Below, piece after piece: positions 1-6,950 of a stretch of 34,646 nt of DNA; the first letter of the stretch is position 1, and every line of letters starts with the position of its first letter. This DNA is from Hyphomicrobiales bacterium (GTDB taxonomy: Bacteria > Pseudomonadota > Alphaproteobacteria > Rhizobiales > Xanthobacteraceae). The stretch spans positions 1 through 34,646 of the forward strand of contig DAHUXA010000022.1 in NCBI GenBank assembly GCA_027307405.1. The letters run 5' to 3'. A program made the translations under genes and the position numbers. The notes beneath the pieces are model-generated. The model was not told the DNA's origin and ran no database searches. It saw only the letters and a program-made list of their open reading frames with translations.

Positions 1-1
1 C

Positions 2-472
2 ACTCCAACCGATGCCGGACTTGCGTTCCTGCCCTTCACACTCGGCCTGGGTCTGCTGTCGCAACCCTTCGGCGCGCTGGCCGACAAGATCGGCGCACGC
101 GTCATGCTGATCGTTGGGCCGCTCGGCGCGGCAGCCGCTTTGCTGCTGCTGGCGTTGGGCAAGGACGCATCGCTCGCGCTGGGCGTGATCGCGCCCATGG
201 CGCTGCTCGGCGTTTCCTTTGCCGTGCTGGTCGCGCCACTCACCGCCTCTGTGATGTCGAGCGTTGCAGATTCCGACGAAGGTCTAGCGTCCGGCGTCAA
301 CAATGCCGTGAGCCGCGTTGCGCAGCTTGCCGGCGTTGCGCTCTCCGCCGGCGTTGCGTCATATGCAGCTGGATATAAGGCCGGCCTGATTGTTGCCGCC
401 GCTTTTGCTGCCGCCGGTGCCGTCAGCATTGCAGCGCTACTGCCGCCTGCCAGTCGCAAGCAAGACTCTTAG
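2..472 (+). CDS. MFS transporter, C-terminal part (cut by window start)
   Basis: The frame is open from the first bases of the window, so the start lies upstream. The visible part is about 156 residues of hydrophobic helices. It includes a short loop with the GALADKIGAR pattern (GxxxDrxGrr-like), the typical cytoplasmic loop between helices of major facilitator superfamily permeases. Roughly four membrane segments follow, and the protein ends in a short polar tail (PPASRKQDS). This matches the end of a drug/proton-antiporter-type MFS permease in the inner membrane. The substrate cannot be inferred. The gene is followed by a long non-coding repeat field, so it is probably the last gene of its transcript. 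Confidence 0.8.
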   Translation, partial: TPTDAGLAFLPFTLGLGLLSQPFGALADKIGARVMLIVGPLGAAAALLLLALGKDASLALGVIAPMALLGVSFAVLVAPLTASVMSSVADSDEGLASGVNNAVSRVAQLAGVALSAGVASYAAGYKAGLIVAAAFAAAGAVSIAALLPPASRKQDS

Positions 473-505
473 TGGGCGCCGCCTGCGGCTTACACTTTAC
501 GGTCA

Positions 506-568
506 TCCCCGCGGAAGCGGGGATCCAGCGCTTTGCGCATAGGAACTGGATGCCCGCTTGCGTGGGCA
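506..568. repeat. Palindromic repeat, paired hairpins (WIPAFAGMT type)
   Basis: Two imperfect hairpins face each other. The first has stem TCCCCGC (506-512) with GCGGGGA (517-523); the second has TGCCCGC (551-557) with GTGGGCA (562-568). The flanks read tcatcc...ggatccag and ctggatgcc...gggcacga, so the unit is roughly palindromic as a whole. Read as protein on the minus strand it gives the familiar junk string DPRFRGDD or IPASAGMT, which is often mis-annotated as a gene. It is a non-coding REP/BIME-like element. Confidence 0.8.
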
Positions 569-601
569 CGAGCGGAGGAAATTGGCGGGAGCGCAATACG
601 C

Positions 602-654
602 TTGAGAGGCGGTGCCACGAACTCTGAGTCATGCGCGTTGAGAGGCGGTGCCAC
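602..654. repeat. 17-bp direct repeat, two copies 36 bp apart
   Basis: TTGAGAGGCGGTGCCAC occurs at 602-618 and again exactly at 638-654. It lies between two palindromic units and is not itself palindromic. Its function is unknown. It may be the remnant of a duplicated spacer within the repeat field. Confidence 0.75.
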
Positions 655-660
655 AGTGTC

Positions 661-998
661 ATGCGCGGGCTTGACCCGCGCATCCATGATGAGCTGCAGC
701 ACAGAAGGGCCTTACGTACGATTTTGCTTATGGCAAACGCTTCATGGATTGCCGGGTCAAGCCCGGCAATGACGGCTGAGAGTTAGTGCCGCAACAACAC
801 GGGCGTCATGCGTGGGTCGAGCCCGGCCATGACGATTTGAATCGCATGCGCTGCCTCTCCACTGTCATGCCCGGCTTTATGCCGGGCATCCACGACTTTC
901 CATGCACAAGACGGGGATGGCCGGGCCAAGCCCGGCCATGACGCGTGGAGAGACTGTGCGCAATTCTTAAAAGGGATGCGCGGGTGAAGCCCGGCAAT
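661..998. repeat. Cluster of six short REP-like hairpins
   Basis: Six hairpins with about 9-bp stems and 5-nt loops lie at 661-683, 748-770, 808-830, 867-889, 917-939 and 976-998. Each stem is a variant of ATGCCCGGC/GCCGGGCAT or its complement. The units at 867-889 and 917-939 face each other as a pair, the classic BIME arrangement; a similar pair sits at 33846-33932. With the element at 506-568 they fill the interval between the transporter and the Crp-type regulator. No credible gene is seen in 473-1057; the short open frames there are repeat readings. Confidence 0.85.
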
Positions 999-1057
999 GA
1001 CGACCGAGAGGCGAGTGCAAAATTATAGTGTCGACTTCAATGGCTGCATCGATCGCG

Positions 1058-1816
1058 TTAAACGCGCGCAGGCGGCGGGATCGGCACAAGCTCATAAGGC
1101 TGATAATGCGCAAGCGCCTGCATCGCGCCCACATCGATAAATTCGACTCGCCGCTCGCTGCCGGCGATCAGCTTTTCCGAGCGCAACCGCTGCATCATGC
1201 GGTTGAGGTGCGGAACGCTCATGCCCAATACGTCGGCCATCACTTCCTGCGAAAACGGCAAGGTAAAACTCTTTGCCTCGACGCGCCCGACGACCCGCAA
1301 TCGTGCGTGCAGCTCCAGAAGAAAATGCGACAGCCGCTCGATCGGTGTGCGGCGACCGACATCGATAATGTGTTCGGCGTAGGTGGCCGCCTCCTGTATG
1401 GCGATCCAGCTCAACGCAAGGCCGAATTGCGGACGCCGGTAACAAAGCTGCACGTAGGCATCGAGCGCACAGGCACTCATCGCGATATCGGTGATGGCGC
1501 TGACCGAATATATCGCCCGCTCATAGAAGCTGCCGGGTACGCCGACAATGTCGCCGGGCAAAATCACGTTGAGGATTTGCCGCTTGCCGTTGCGCAACAG
1601 CTTGTAGCGGACGGCGTAGCCGTCCCTCACAAAGCAAAGCTTGCGAAACTCGTCTCCATCGACGATGAGCTCTCCCCGCCGCCGGATCGACAATTCGCCG
1701 TCGATGATCGCCTCAAGGCTTCTCAGGTCGGCGGGATCGAGATCGACGTGCTGCAGCAGCCGCGTGACGAACGGGTGCTGCTCCAATATAGTACCGGCTG
1801 CTGCCGCGAGGCCCAT
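1058..1816 (-). CDS. Crp/Fnr family transcription regulator
   Basis: The 252-residue protein has the Crp/Fnr layout. An N-terminal cyclic-nucleotide-binding-type beta-roll covers about residues 15-140, with a segment around VRDGYAVRYKLLRNGKRQIL and LPGDIVGVPGSF. A dimerisation helix follows, and then a winged helix-turn-helix around residues 165-235 containing FSQEVMADVLGMSVPHLNRM. There is no N-terminal cysteine cluster like that of FNR, so oxygen sensing through 4Fe-4S is unlikely. The residues that bind cAMP phosphate in CRP are not evident, and the ligand is unknown. It is transcribed alone, leftwards, into the repeat field. Confidence 0.85.
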   Translation of the reverse strand: MGLAAAAGTILEQHPFVTRLLQHVDLDPADLRSLEAIIDGELSIRRRGELIVDGDEFRKLCFVRDGYAVRYKLLRNGKRQILNVILPGDIVGVPGSFYERAIYSVSAITDIAMSACALDAYVQLCYRRPQFGLALSWIAIQEAATYAEHIIDVGRRTPIERLSHFLLELHARLRVVGRVEAKSFTLPFSQEVMADVLGMSVPHLNRMMQRLRSEKLIAGSERRVEFIDVGAMQALAHYQPYELVPIPPPARV

Positions 1817-1953
1817 GGCCGGAGAGGCTAGCCTCCTTCACTAACCTGAATCAATGATCCTGACGAAAGCGCGTTCGCGCAAAACGCAGTCGAATAGGGA
1901 GCCACTCTTCCCCTCTGAAGCTGGGTGGCAGCGAAGCTACTACTGCTCTTGCA

Positions 1954-1985
1954 AATGGCCGCGCCGCGTTTTGCGGCCATTTTTT
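1954..1985 (+). terminator. Terminator-like hairpin just upstream of a small ORF
   Basis: A perfect 9-bp stem, AATGGCCGC (1954-1962) with GCGGCCATT (1973-1981), is followed by a T-run ending at 1985. It has the form of a rho-independent terminator on the plus strand. It lies only about 11 nt before the ATG of the 43-aa ORF and no obvious plus-strand gene precedes it. It may therefore end a short leader or small RNA, or control the ORF by attenuation. Confidence 0.6.
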
Positions 1986-1995
1986 AATGGGGCGT

Positions 1996-2127
1996 ATGAT
2001 CATGGACACAAACGAACAAGCCATCATTAAGGGCGACAAGGCCGCCAAAGTGATCGCCTCGATCATTATCGCGGGAATCGCGGTGATGTTCGCGTACGGC
2101 CTTTTTGGCTGGGTCGTATTTGGATAA
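1996..2127 (+). CDS. Small single-span membrane protein (43 aa)
   Basis: This small reading frame encodes a charged N-terminus (TNEQAIIKGDKAAK) followed by about 23 hydrophobic residues (VIASIIIAGIAVMFAYGLF) and ends WVVFG. That is a clear single transmembrane helix with a cytoplasmic polar leader. Two in-frame ATGs exist, at 1996 and 2002. A GGGG stretch at 1989-1992 is too close to the first and better spaced for the second, so a 41-residue product starting MDTNEQ is equally plausible. A terminator-like hairpin sits directly upstream and another follows at 2213-2239. I do not recognise the family. The hydrophobic pattern and in-frame polar leader argue for a real gene, but nothing shows its role. 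Confidence 0.55.
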   Translation: MIMDTNEQAIIKGDKAAKVIASIIIAGIAVMFAYGLFGWVVFG

Positions 2128-2212
2128 GCCGGTGGCGCGCGGGAAGCACCGGTGATGACGTGCCGGGAGCGGCTGGTTTGGTTTGCCCCTTTCCAGCCGT
2201 TACCACACGGGG

Positions 2213-2239
2213 AGCCCCGGCCGTGTGCCGGGGCTTCTT
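2213..2239. terminator. Hairpin terminator between small ORF and panE-like gene
   Basis: An 8-bp perfect stem, AGCCCCGG (2213-2220) with CCGGGGCT (2228-2235), has a 7-nt loop and is followed by tctt. It lies between converging genes and can serve the plus-strand small ORF and possibly the minus-strand reductase. Confidence 0.7.
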
Positions 2240-2246
2240 CCGCCCG

Positions 2247-3170
2247 TCAGCGCGATCCCATGCGATGCAATTTGAGCACCGTGTAGACGGTGTCGCTGGC
2301 CGGCGTCGGAATGCCCGAGGCGCGGCCTAGCGCGCGCACTTTGCCGGCGAGCCAATCGAGCTCCAGCCTGTTGCCGCGTTCGAGATCGTGCGCCATCGAC
2401 GCCTTCATCCCGGGCTCGACCTTGCTGAGCACAAAATTCATGCGCTCATCGAGATAGGCGGGATCCAATGCCACGCCTTTGGCTTTGCCGACCGCAAACG
2501 CCTCTTCCATCAGTGCGCGGAAAAAGCCGCGCAGCTCGGGGTCGGCGACGATCGGGCCGATAGAGGAGCGAAGGCTCGCAGTCGAGCCAGCCATGGCCGT
2601 GAGAAAAATGAATTTCTGCCACAGCTCGCGTTCGATATCGGCGGACAGCGCGATGTCGAGCTTGGCGGCTTTGCCGGCTTTGACGAACGCATCGAGCGTC
2701 TTGTCGGGTTTCTTGTCGGCGCGGCCGAAGCGTATCGCTGCGAATTGGCTGGTGTGCTTAATCACGCCCGGGGACGAGATGGTGGTGGCGATATAGGCGG
2801 CGCCGCCAACGACGTGTTCCGGGCCCAGTACGCCGGAAAGCCGCTCAACACTGTCGACCCCATTTTGAAATGTTATGAGGCGGCTGTCCGGCCCGAGCAG
2901 CGGACGCGCGGCTGCTGCCGCTGTTTCGGTATCCCACAGCTTGACCGCGAACAGCACGATATCGACCGGCCCAACCTTGGCAGGATCATCGGTGACGTTC
3001 GGCTTCGGCAGATGCAAATCGCCGTGCACGCTTTCGATCATCAGGCCGTTTTTCTGGATCGCGTCGCGATGGGCGCCGCGCGCGATGAAGAAGACATCGT
3101 GGCCCGCCGCCGCCATGCGCGCGCCGAAATATCCGCCGACCGCACCCGCTGCCATTGCTGCAATACGCAT
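2247..3170 (-). CDS. panE: 2-dehydropantoate 2-reductase (ketopantoate reductase family)
   Basis: The 307-residue protein matches the ApbA/PanE family, which reduces ketopantoate to pantoate with NADPH on the pantothenate/CoA pathway in the cytosol. The N-terminal Rossmann fold begins MRIAAMAAGAVGGYFG; the first glycine of the usual GxGxxG is replaced by alanine. A VKLWDT stretch near residue 78 carries the conserved substrate-side lysine. The C-terminal helical domain contains ELWQKF, which has the catalytic-type lysine, and the ERGNRLELDWL segment with the conserved glutamate. Length is normal. Several paralogues of this family act on other 2-oxo acids, so the exact substrate is inferred. 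It is a single gene whose promoter region contains a palindromic repeat. Confidence 0.85.
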   Translation of the reverse strand: MRIAAMAAGAVGGYFGARMAAAGHDVFFIARGAHRDAIQKNGLMIESVHGDLHLPKPNVTDDPAKVGPVDIVLFAVKLWDTETAAAAARPLLGPDSRLITFQNGVDSVERLSGVLGPEHVVGGAAYIATTISSPGVIKHTSQFAAIRFGRADKKPDKTLDAFVKAGKAAKLDIALSADIERELWQKFIFLTAMAGSTASLRSSIGPIVADPELRGFFRALMEEAFAVGKAKGVALDPAYLDERMNFVLSKVEPGMKASMAHDLERGNRLELDWLAGKVRALGRASGIPTPASDTVYTVLKLHRMGSR

Positions 3171-3192
3171 TGTTTGCTCCCGCCTTGATCCG

Positions 3193-3295
3193 TCATCCTA
3201 AGGCTTGAGCGAAGCCAGCCTCGAAGGATGATCGGCCGTGGCCGTCGCCCTTCGCGGGCCGCGCTTGCGCGCGGCCCCCTCAGGGGTGACGGGGA
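3193..3295. repeat. Palindromic intergenic repeat upstream of panE-like gene
   Basis: A nested inverted repeat, TCATCCT (3193-3199) with AGGATGA (3225-3231), encloses a GGCTT/AAGCC stem. It is followed by a GC-rich second half (about 3245-3295) with complementary ggccgcgc/gcgcggcc and cctcaggggtgacgg sequences. The layout (gtcatcct... and ...gtgacgg ends) is that of the intergenic palindromes common in Bradyrhizobium-type genomes. It lies in the 5' region of the reductase gene. Confidence 0.7.
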
Positions 3296-3334
3296 GAGAT
3301 CAGTAGCCGCCCGCACTCCATCTGCCAATGACAG

Positions 3335-3365
3335 AAAAAATGGCCCGGCACGAGGCCGGGCCATT
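3335..3365 (-). terminator. Rho-independent terminator of the L,D-transpeptidase gene
   Basis: A perfect 10-bp stem, AATGGCCCGG (3339-3348) with CCGGGCCATT (3356-3365), has a 7-nt loop. On the minus strand it is followed by a run of T (complement of A at 3335-3340). It sits 24 nt past the stop codon of the L,D-transpeptidase gene. Confidence 0.85.
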
Positions 3366-3388
3366 CATGGGAGGTTTGCGGAAAATTA

Positions 3389-4123
3389 CTAGCGGCTGGA
3401 AGGCCGGATGGTTTCCCAGGTCGCCTGTGCGCGGCTTTTCGGCGCTGGCGCATAGCCGTTCGCCAGCGACGCCTGCTTGACCTGCGCAACGGCAGTCTGC
3501 GGCAGCACGATCACTTTTGCGCCAACCTGCACACGGCTGAAGAGGTCGATCACGTCGTCATTGGTGAGCCGAATACAACCGCTCGACACATGCTTGCCGA
3601 TGGTACTCGGCGCGTTGGTGCCGTGAATGCGGTATTGCGTACCGGCAATATACATGGCGCGCGCGCCGAGCGGATTGCCCGGACCACCGGCGGTCATGCG
3701 CGGCAGATAAGGCTGGCGTGAAACCATCTCGGCCGGCGGATACCAATCCGGCCATTCGGCCTTGCGTTCGACCGACCTTACGCCCGACCAGGTGAAGCCT
3801 TCGCGGCCGACGCCAATGCCGTAGCGCAGCGCTTTGCCATTGCCGAGCACGTAATAAAGAAACGTGTGCGGCGTATCGATAATGACGGTGCCGGCTGCTT
3901 CCTTGCTGGCGTAGTCAACGATCTGACGTTGCAAGCGCGGAGCAAGTTTCGTGTCGTCGCGCTCATCGGCGGGCGCGGGCTCGACAGCTTGTGGCTCGGC
4001 TTGCGGTGCGATCTGGGCTTGCGTCGGAGGCGTGAGGAAGGCGAAGAGCGGTTCGGCCCTGGCGGCGCCGCACGACAGTGCAGCGGCTGCCACCAGCGCG
4101 GCAAACGGTACTGACCTGGACAT
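3389..4123 (-). CDS. L,D-transpeptidase (YkuD/ErfK family), exported
   Basis: The 244-residue protein begins with a signal peptide (about residues 1-23, ending AARA), so it acts in the periplasm. A low-complexity Pro/Gln/Ala linker follows to about residue 60, then a YkuD domain (about 78-205). The catalytic signature is visible: His167 in YRIHGTN and, 16 residues on, the active cysteine Cys183 in SSGCIRLTNDD. Such enzymes form 3-3 peptidoglycan cross-links or anchor proteins to peptidoglycan, and are numerous in Rhizobiales. Which of these roles it has cannot be told. It lies 123 bp downstream of trmO on the same strand and has its own terminator. Confidence 0.9.
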   Translation of the reverse strand: MSRSVPFAALVAAAALSCGAARAEPLFAFLTPPTQAQIAPQAEPQAVEPAPADERDDTKLAPRLQRQIVDYASKEAAGTVIIDTPHTFLYYVLGNGKALRYGIGVGREGFTWSGVRSVERKAEWPDWYPPAEMVSRQPYLPRMTAGGPGNPLGARAMYIAGTQYRIHGTNAPSTIGKHVSSGCIRLTNDDVIDLFSRVQVGAKVIVLPQTAVAQVKQASLANGYAPAPKSRAQATWETIRPSSR

Positions 4124-4246
4124 GACACCCTCGTCGGTCTCCCCCCTCCTGACCGGGAAAATGACCGAGAAGGTTGAAAGGTTCCCTGAAGGTCCTGCGA
4201 TAAAAACGCTTAACGCGCAGAAACGATATACGGAAATGACGAGCGT

Positions 4247-4744
4247 CTAATCTTTCTCTTTGTGCCAGCCGACCACCGCCTCCGGCACGCTATCCGTAGA
4301 GGCAAAATAGGGCTTGATGTCGAGGAGTGGGGTGCCATCCAGGCAATCGAGCCCCACGACCGACAGCCGGTTGCCGTCGACGCGCAGCCGCCTGACGACG
4401 CTCATCGCTATCGGGTTGGGTCGTGCAGGCGAGCGCACAGCGAATGTGCCGCGCTTCACGTCTCGTTGACCGGGGACCTGTAGCACCAGATTTCGCGGCG
4501 ATCTGTCCATCCAGTAGAGAAGGACGATGTGGGTGCAGGTCTCGACGTCTTTGAGCGCCTCACTCCAGCGCGGATCGAGGTCGACGATACAAACCGCTTC
4601 GGATTCGCGGGCGTTCTTCGGGCAGTCCTTGCGCTCCTTCCAGGGCGTGCGGATGCGACCGATAAAATAGACGCCGGCATCGGGCGCGGGCGGCAGATCG
4701 ACTGTCTTTTCACCATCCCGGACGCCGAAGTCCTTGGTGGTCAT
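4247..4744 (-). CDS. trmO: tRNA (N6-threonylcarbamoyladenosine(37)-N6)-methyltransferase TrmO (TsaA/YaeB family)
   Basis: The 165-residue protein is a TsaA-type beta-barrel domain. The family signature is clear: GTFAVRSPARPNPIAMS at about residues 99-115, with IGRIRTPW near 28 and LDIKPYF near 141. TrmO uses S-adenosylmethionine to methylate t6A37 of some ANN-decoding tRNAs. The frame can be extended to 4828, but the ATG at 4744 is preceded by a good Shine-Dalgarno (GAGGAGG, 5 nt away) and begins just before the conserved domain, so it is preferred. It is shorter than E. coli TrmO and lacks its C-terminal extension, as many bacterial homologues do. It is divergent from the methionine operon, which makes the methyl donor. 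Confidence 0.85.
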   Translation of the reverse strand: MTTKDFGVRDGEKTVDLPPAPDAGVYFIGRIRTPWKERKDCPKNARESEAVCIVDLDPRWSEALKDVETCTHIVLLYWMDRSPRNLVLQVPGQRDVKRGTFAVRSPARPNPIAMSVVRRLRVDGNRLSVVGLDCLDGTPLLDIKPYFASTDSVPEAVVGWHKEKD

Positions 4745-4859
4745 TTTTCCTCCTCGGCGCGTGTCGCGCTTTTTTTTCGCTTTGGGAGCGGTCAGGCACA
4801 CGACCTTAGGGTCCATCAACCAAGACACGCCAGTGGGCTTGCCCGCGGCCGCTTCAACG

Positions 4860-4877
4860 TATAAAGATATCTTTATA
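4860..4877. promoter_or_regulatory. 18-bp perfect palindrome, predicted operator of the methionine operon
   Basis: TATAAAGATATCTTTATA is a perfect 18-bp palindrome ending 35 nt before the ATG of the ArsR-methyltransferase gene. ArsR-family dimers bind AT-rich palindromes of this kind overlapping their own promoters. Its only neighbouring transcripts are the regulator-metF-metH operon and divergent trmO. Use by the encoded regulator is an inference from position and symmetry. Confidence 0.7.
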
Positions 4878-4912
4878 TAGTGGGAACAAGCCCAAAGCGG
4901 GCCTAGAATTCA

Positions 4913-5917
4913 ATGAACAGCACAGGAAAGCTCGGTTTCGATGCGCTCAATTCCGCGCTCAAGGCGGCGGGCGAAGAGACGCGCCTGCGCGTGCTGGCCT
5001 TGCTGGCCGAGGCTGAGCTCACCGTTTCCGACCTGACGGACATCCTGCGGCAATCGCAGCCGCGCATCTCGCGCCACCTCAAGCTCCTGGCCGAGGCCGG
5101 TCTGGTTGAGCGCTTCCGCGAAGGGACGTGGGCTTTCTTCCGTCTGGCCGAGCACGGCGGCGGCGCGGACGTCGCGCGGGCGCTCATCGACCGTCTCAAT
5201 CCCGCTGACCAGACCATCGCGCGCGACCGTCAGCGGCTCGCCTCAGTGCGGCAGGCGCGCGCTGTCGCCGCGCAAGCCTACTTCCGCGCGCATGCCGCCG
5301 AATGGGATCGCATCCGCAAACTGCATGTCGCCGACGATGCGGTAGAGGAGGCGATCCGCGCCGCGCTCGCCGACAAGCCGTTCCGCTCGCTGCTCGATCT
5401 CGGTACCGGCACCGGACGCATGCTCGAATTATTCGGTCCGGAGATCGAGCGCGGCCTCGGTCTCGATCTCTCGCTCGACATGCTGCTGCTTGCGCGCGAC
5501 CGATTGGAGCGCGCCGGCCTGAAGAATTGCAGCGTGAGGCAGGGTGACATTTACGATTTGCCGCTCGCCGACGACTCCTTCGACGTCGTCATCCTGCATC
5601 AGGTGCTGCACTTCCTCGACGACGGTGCGCGCGCGATCCGCGAGGCGGCGCGCGTGTTGCGGCCGGGCGGGCGGTTGCTGGTGATCGACTTTGCGCCGCA
5701 CGAACAGGAATTCCTGCGCGAGCAATTTGCCCATCGCCGTTTGGGTTTTTTGCCGGAGACGGTGACGCAATGGATCACCGCGTCTGGCCTCGAGCCGGTG
5801 CTGCATAGGTCGCTCGCGCCTGAGGCCGGCTCCGAGGGCAAGATCGCAGTTTCGCTGTGGCTCGCGCGCGACACGCGCGCGCTGATGGCCACGACGCAAC
5901 GGCGGGAGGTGGCGTGA
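4913..5917 (+). CDS. ArsR-family regulator fused to a SAM-dependent methyltransferase domain (SahR/SamR-like)
   Basis: The 334-residue protein has two domains. An ArsR winged helix-turn-helix lies at about residues 10-95 (EETRLRVLALL; recognition region SQPRISRHLKLLAEAGLV). A class I methyltransferase fold lies at about 120-320, with SAM-binding motif DLGTGTGRM (162-170), an acidic end to strand 2 (GLDLS), and the post-motif LRPGGRLLVIDF. The metal-binding ELCVCDL motif of arsenic/cadmium sensors is replaced by ELTVSDL, so this is not a metalloregulator. The established SahR/SamR type of methionine-cycle repressor, which senses SAH or SAM, has this architecture. The gene overlaps metF by one base (TGATG) and heads the metF-metH operon. 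Sensing through the methyltransferase domain is inferred; catalytic activity is not excluded. Confidence 0.85.
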   Translation: MNSTGKLGFDALNSALKAAGEETRLRVLALLAEAELTVSDLTDILRQSQPRISRHLKLLAEAGLVERFREGTWAFFRLAEHGGGADVARALIDRLNPADQTIARDRQRLASVRQARAVAAQAYFRAHAAEWDRIRKLHVADDAVEEAIRAALADKPFRSLLDLGTGTGRMLELFGPEIERGLGLDLSLDMLLLARDRLERAGLKNCSVRQGDIYDLPLADDSFDVVILHQVLHFLDDGARAIREAARVLRPGGRLLVIDFAPHEQEFLREQFAHRRLGFLPETVTQWITASGLEPVLHRSLAPEAGSEGKIAVSLWLARDTRALMATTQRREVA

Positions 5918-6858
5918 TGAACAGCCCGGTCCGCCTGAGCCGCTTCACGCGCGACGACAGCCGCCGCATTGGCGTGTCATTCGAATTCTTCCCGCCCAAC
6001 AGCGAGGAGATGGAGAAGATCCTCTGGGAATCGATCGAGCGCCTGGCGCCCTTGGCACCGGATTTCGTGTCGGTGACGTACGGTGCCGGTGGCACCACGC
6101 GCGAGCGCACGCATTCGACCGTCAAACGTATTCTGGCCGAGACACCATTGACGCCGGCCGCGCATCTGACCTGCGTTGCCGCCACACGCGATGAAATCGA
6201 CCGGGTCGTGCGCACATATCATGATGTGGGCGTGCGCCACATCGTGGCGCTACGCGGCGACCCCGTGAGCGGCGCCGGCGCGAAATATGCGCCTCATCCG
6301 GGTGGTTACAGCAATGCCGCCGATCTCGTCGGCGGCATCAAGCGGATCACGTCCGATTTTGAAATTTCGGTTTCGGCCTATCCGGAAAAACACCCTGACA
6401 GCCCGACTGTCGAGGCCGATATCGATATGCTCAAGGCCAAAGTCGATGCCGGTGCAAGCCGTGCCATCACCCAGTTTTTCTTCGAGAACGACCTTTATTT
6501 CCGCTATCTCGATCGCGTCCGCGCGCGCGGGATCGACATCCCGATCGTGCCGGGCATTCTGCCGGTGCAGAACTTCAAAGCCACCACCGGCTTTGCCAGA
6601 CGCTGCGGCGCCTCGTTGCCGGCCTGGCTCGCCGAACGCTTTCACGGCCTCGAAAATGACGCGGCGACCCGCAAGTTGATCGCTGCCGCGGTCGCCGCCG
6701 AGCAAGTGTTCGATCTGGTCGACCGTGGTGTCACCACCTTCCACTTCTACACGATGAATCGCGCCGATCTTGTCTTCGCGATCTGCCATCTGCTCGGTCT
6801 GCGACCATCGTCCCTCTCCCAAAGGGAGAGGGTGCCCGAGCGAAGCGAGGGCGGGTGA
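5917..6858 (+). CDS. metF: Methylenetetrahydrofolate reductase
   Basis: The 313-residue protein carries the MetF TIM-barrel hallmarks: SFEFFPP near the N-terminus, VSVTYGAGGTT, HLTCVAATR, VALRGDP and ITQFFFEND. It reduces 5,10-methylene-THF to 5-methyl-THF using FAD, feeding the methyl group to MetH. The ATG at 5917 overlaps the upstream stop (TGATG) and has a GGAGG Shine-Dalgarno; the longer frame from 5857 is not needed. The family would normally end about HLLGLRP. Here a palindromic repeat (6812-6938) adds some 17 residues (SSLSQRERVPERSEGG) and supplies the stop codon. The tail is therefore repeat-encoded and probably dispensable. Confidence 0.95.
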   Translation: MNSPVRLSRFTRDDSRRIGVSFEFFPPNSEEMEKILWESIERLAPLAPDFVSVTYGAGGTTRERTHSTVKRILAETPLTPAAHLTCVAATRDEIDRVVRTYHDVGVRHIVALRGDPVSGAGAKYAPHPGGYSNAADLVGGIKRITSDFEISVSAYPEKHPDSPTVEADIDMLKAKVDAGASRAITQFFFENDLYFRYLDRVRARGIDIPIVPGILPVQNFKATTGFARRCGASLPAWLAERFHGLENDAATRKLIAAAVAAEQVFDLVDRGVTTFHFYTMNRADLVFAICHLLGLRPSSLSQRERVPERSEGG

Positions 6859-6938
6859 GGGGTTATGGCGCAAATCGTTGCTGACACACTGAGCCCGGTT
6901 CCCCTTCACCCTAACCCTCTCCCCAACGGGAAGAGGGA
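6812..6938. repeat. Palindromic element inserted at the metF-metH junction
   Basis: The left part has a perfect 9-bp hairpin, CCCTCTCCC (6812-6820) with GGGAGAGGG (6824-6832). GGGTGAGGGG follows at 6853-6862, and the mirrored right part contains CCCCTTCACCC (6901-6911), CCCTCTCCCC (6915-6924) and GGGAAGAGGG (6928-6937). The two halves are inverted relative to each other. The form (ccctctccc..gagcgaagcgagg..gtgagggg) matches a repeat family widespread in Bradyrhizobium-like genomes. It overlaps the last metF codons and ends 13 nt before metH. Confidence 0.85.
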
Positions 6939-6950
6939 ACACGCCTGAGT

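Noticed and set aside
473-1057. CRISPR array suspected from regularly spaced hairpins
   Set aside because: Units are palindromic, variable, in both orientations and unequally spaced, with no uniform spacers and no cas genes.
1028-1831. 267-codon plus-strand frame opposite the Crp/Fnr regulator
   Set aside because: The minus frame has clear Crp/Fnr domains, and this one has shadow-like composition.
1854-2030. 58-codon frame through the hairpin (ATG 1854) as a leader peptide
   Set aside because: Contains a YYCSC run but no clear ribosome site, and runs through the hairpin and into the next ORF. The coding character is unconvincing.
2388-3188. 266-codon plus-strand frame opposite the panE-like gene
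   Set aside because: Shadow of a complete reductase frame; no ribosome site or recognisable protein.
4745-4912. Search for a SAM-II or SAH riboswitch ahead of the methionine operon
   Set aside because: I could not match the conserved pseudoknot elements of either class. The perfect palindrome explains regulation better.
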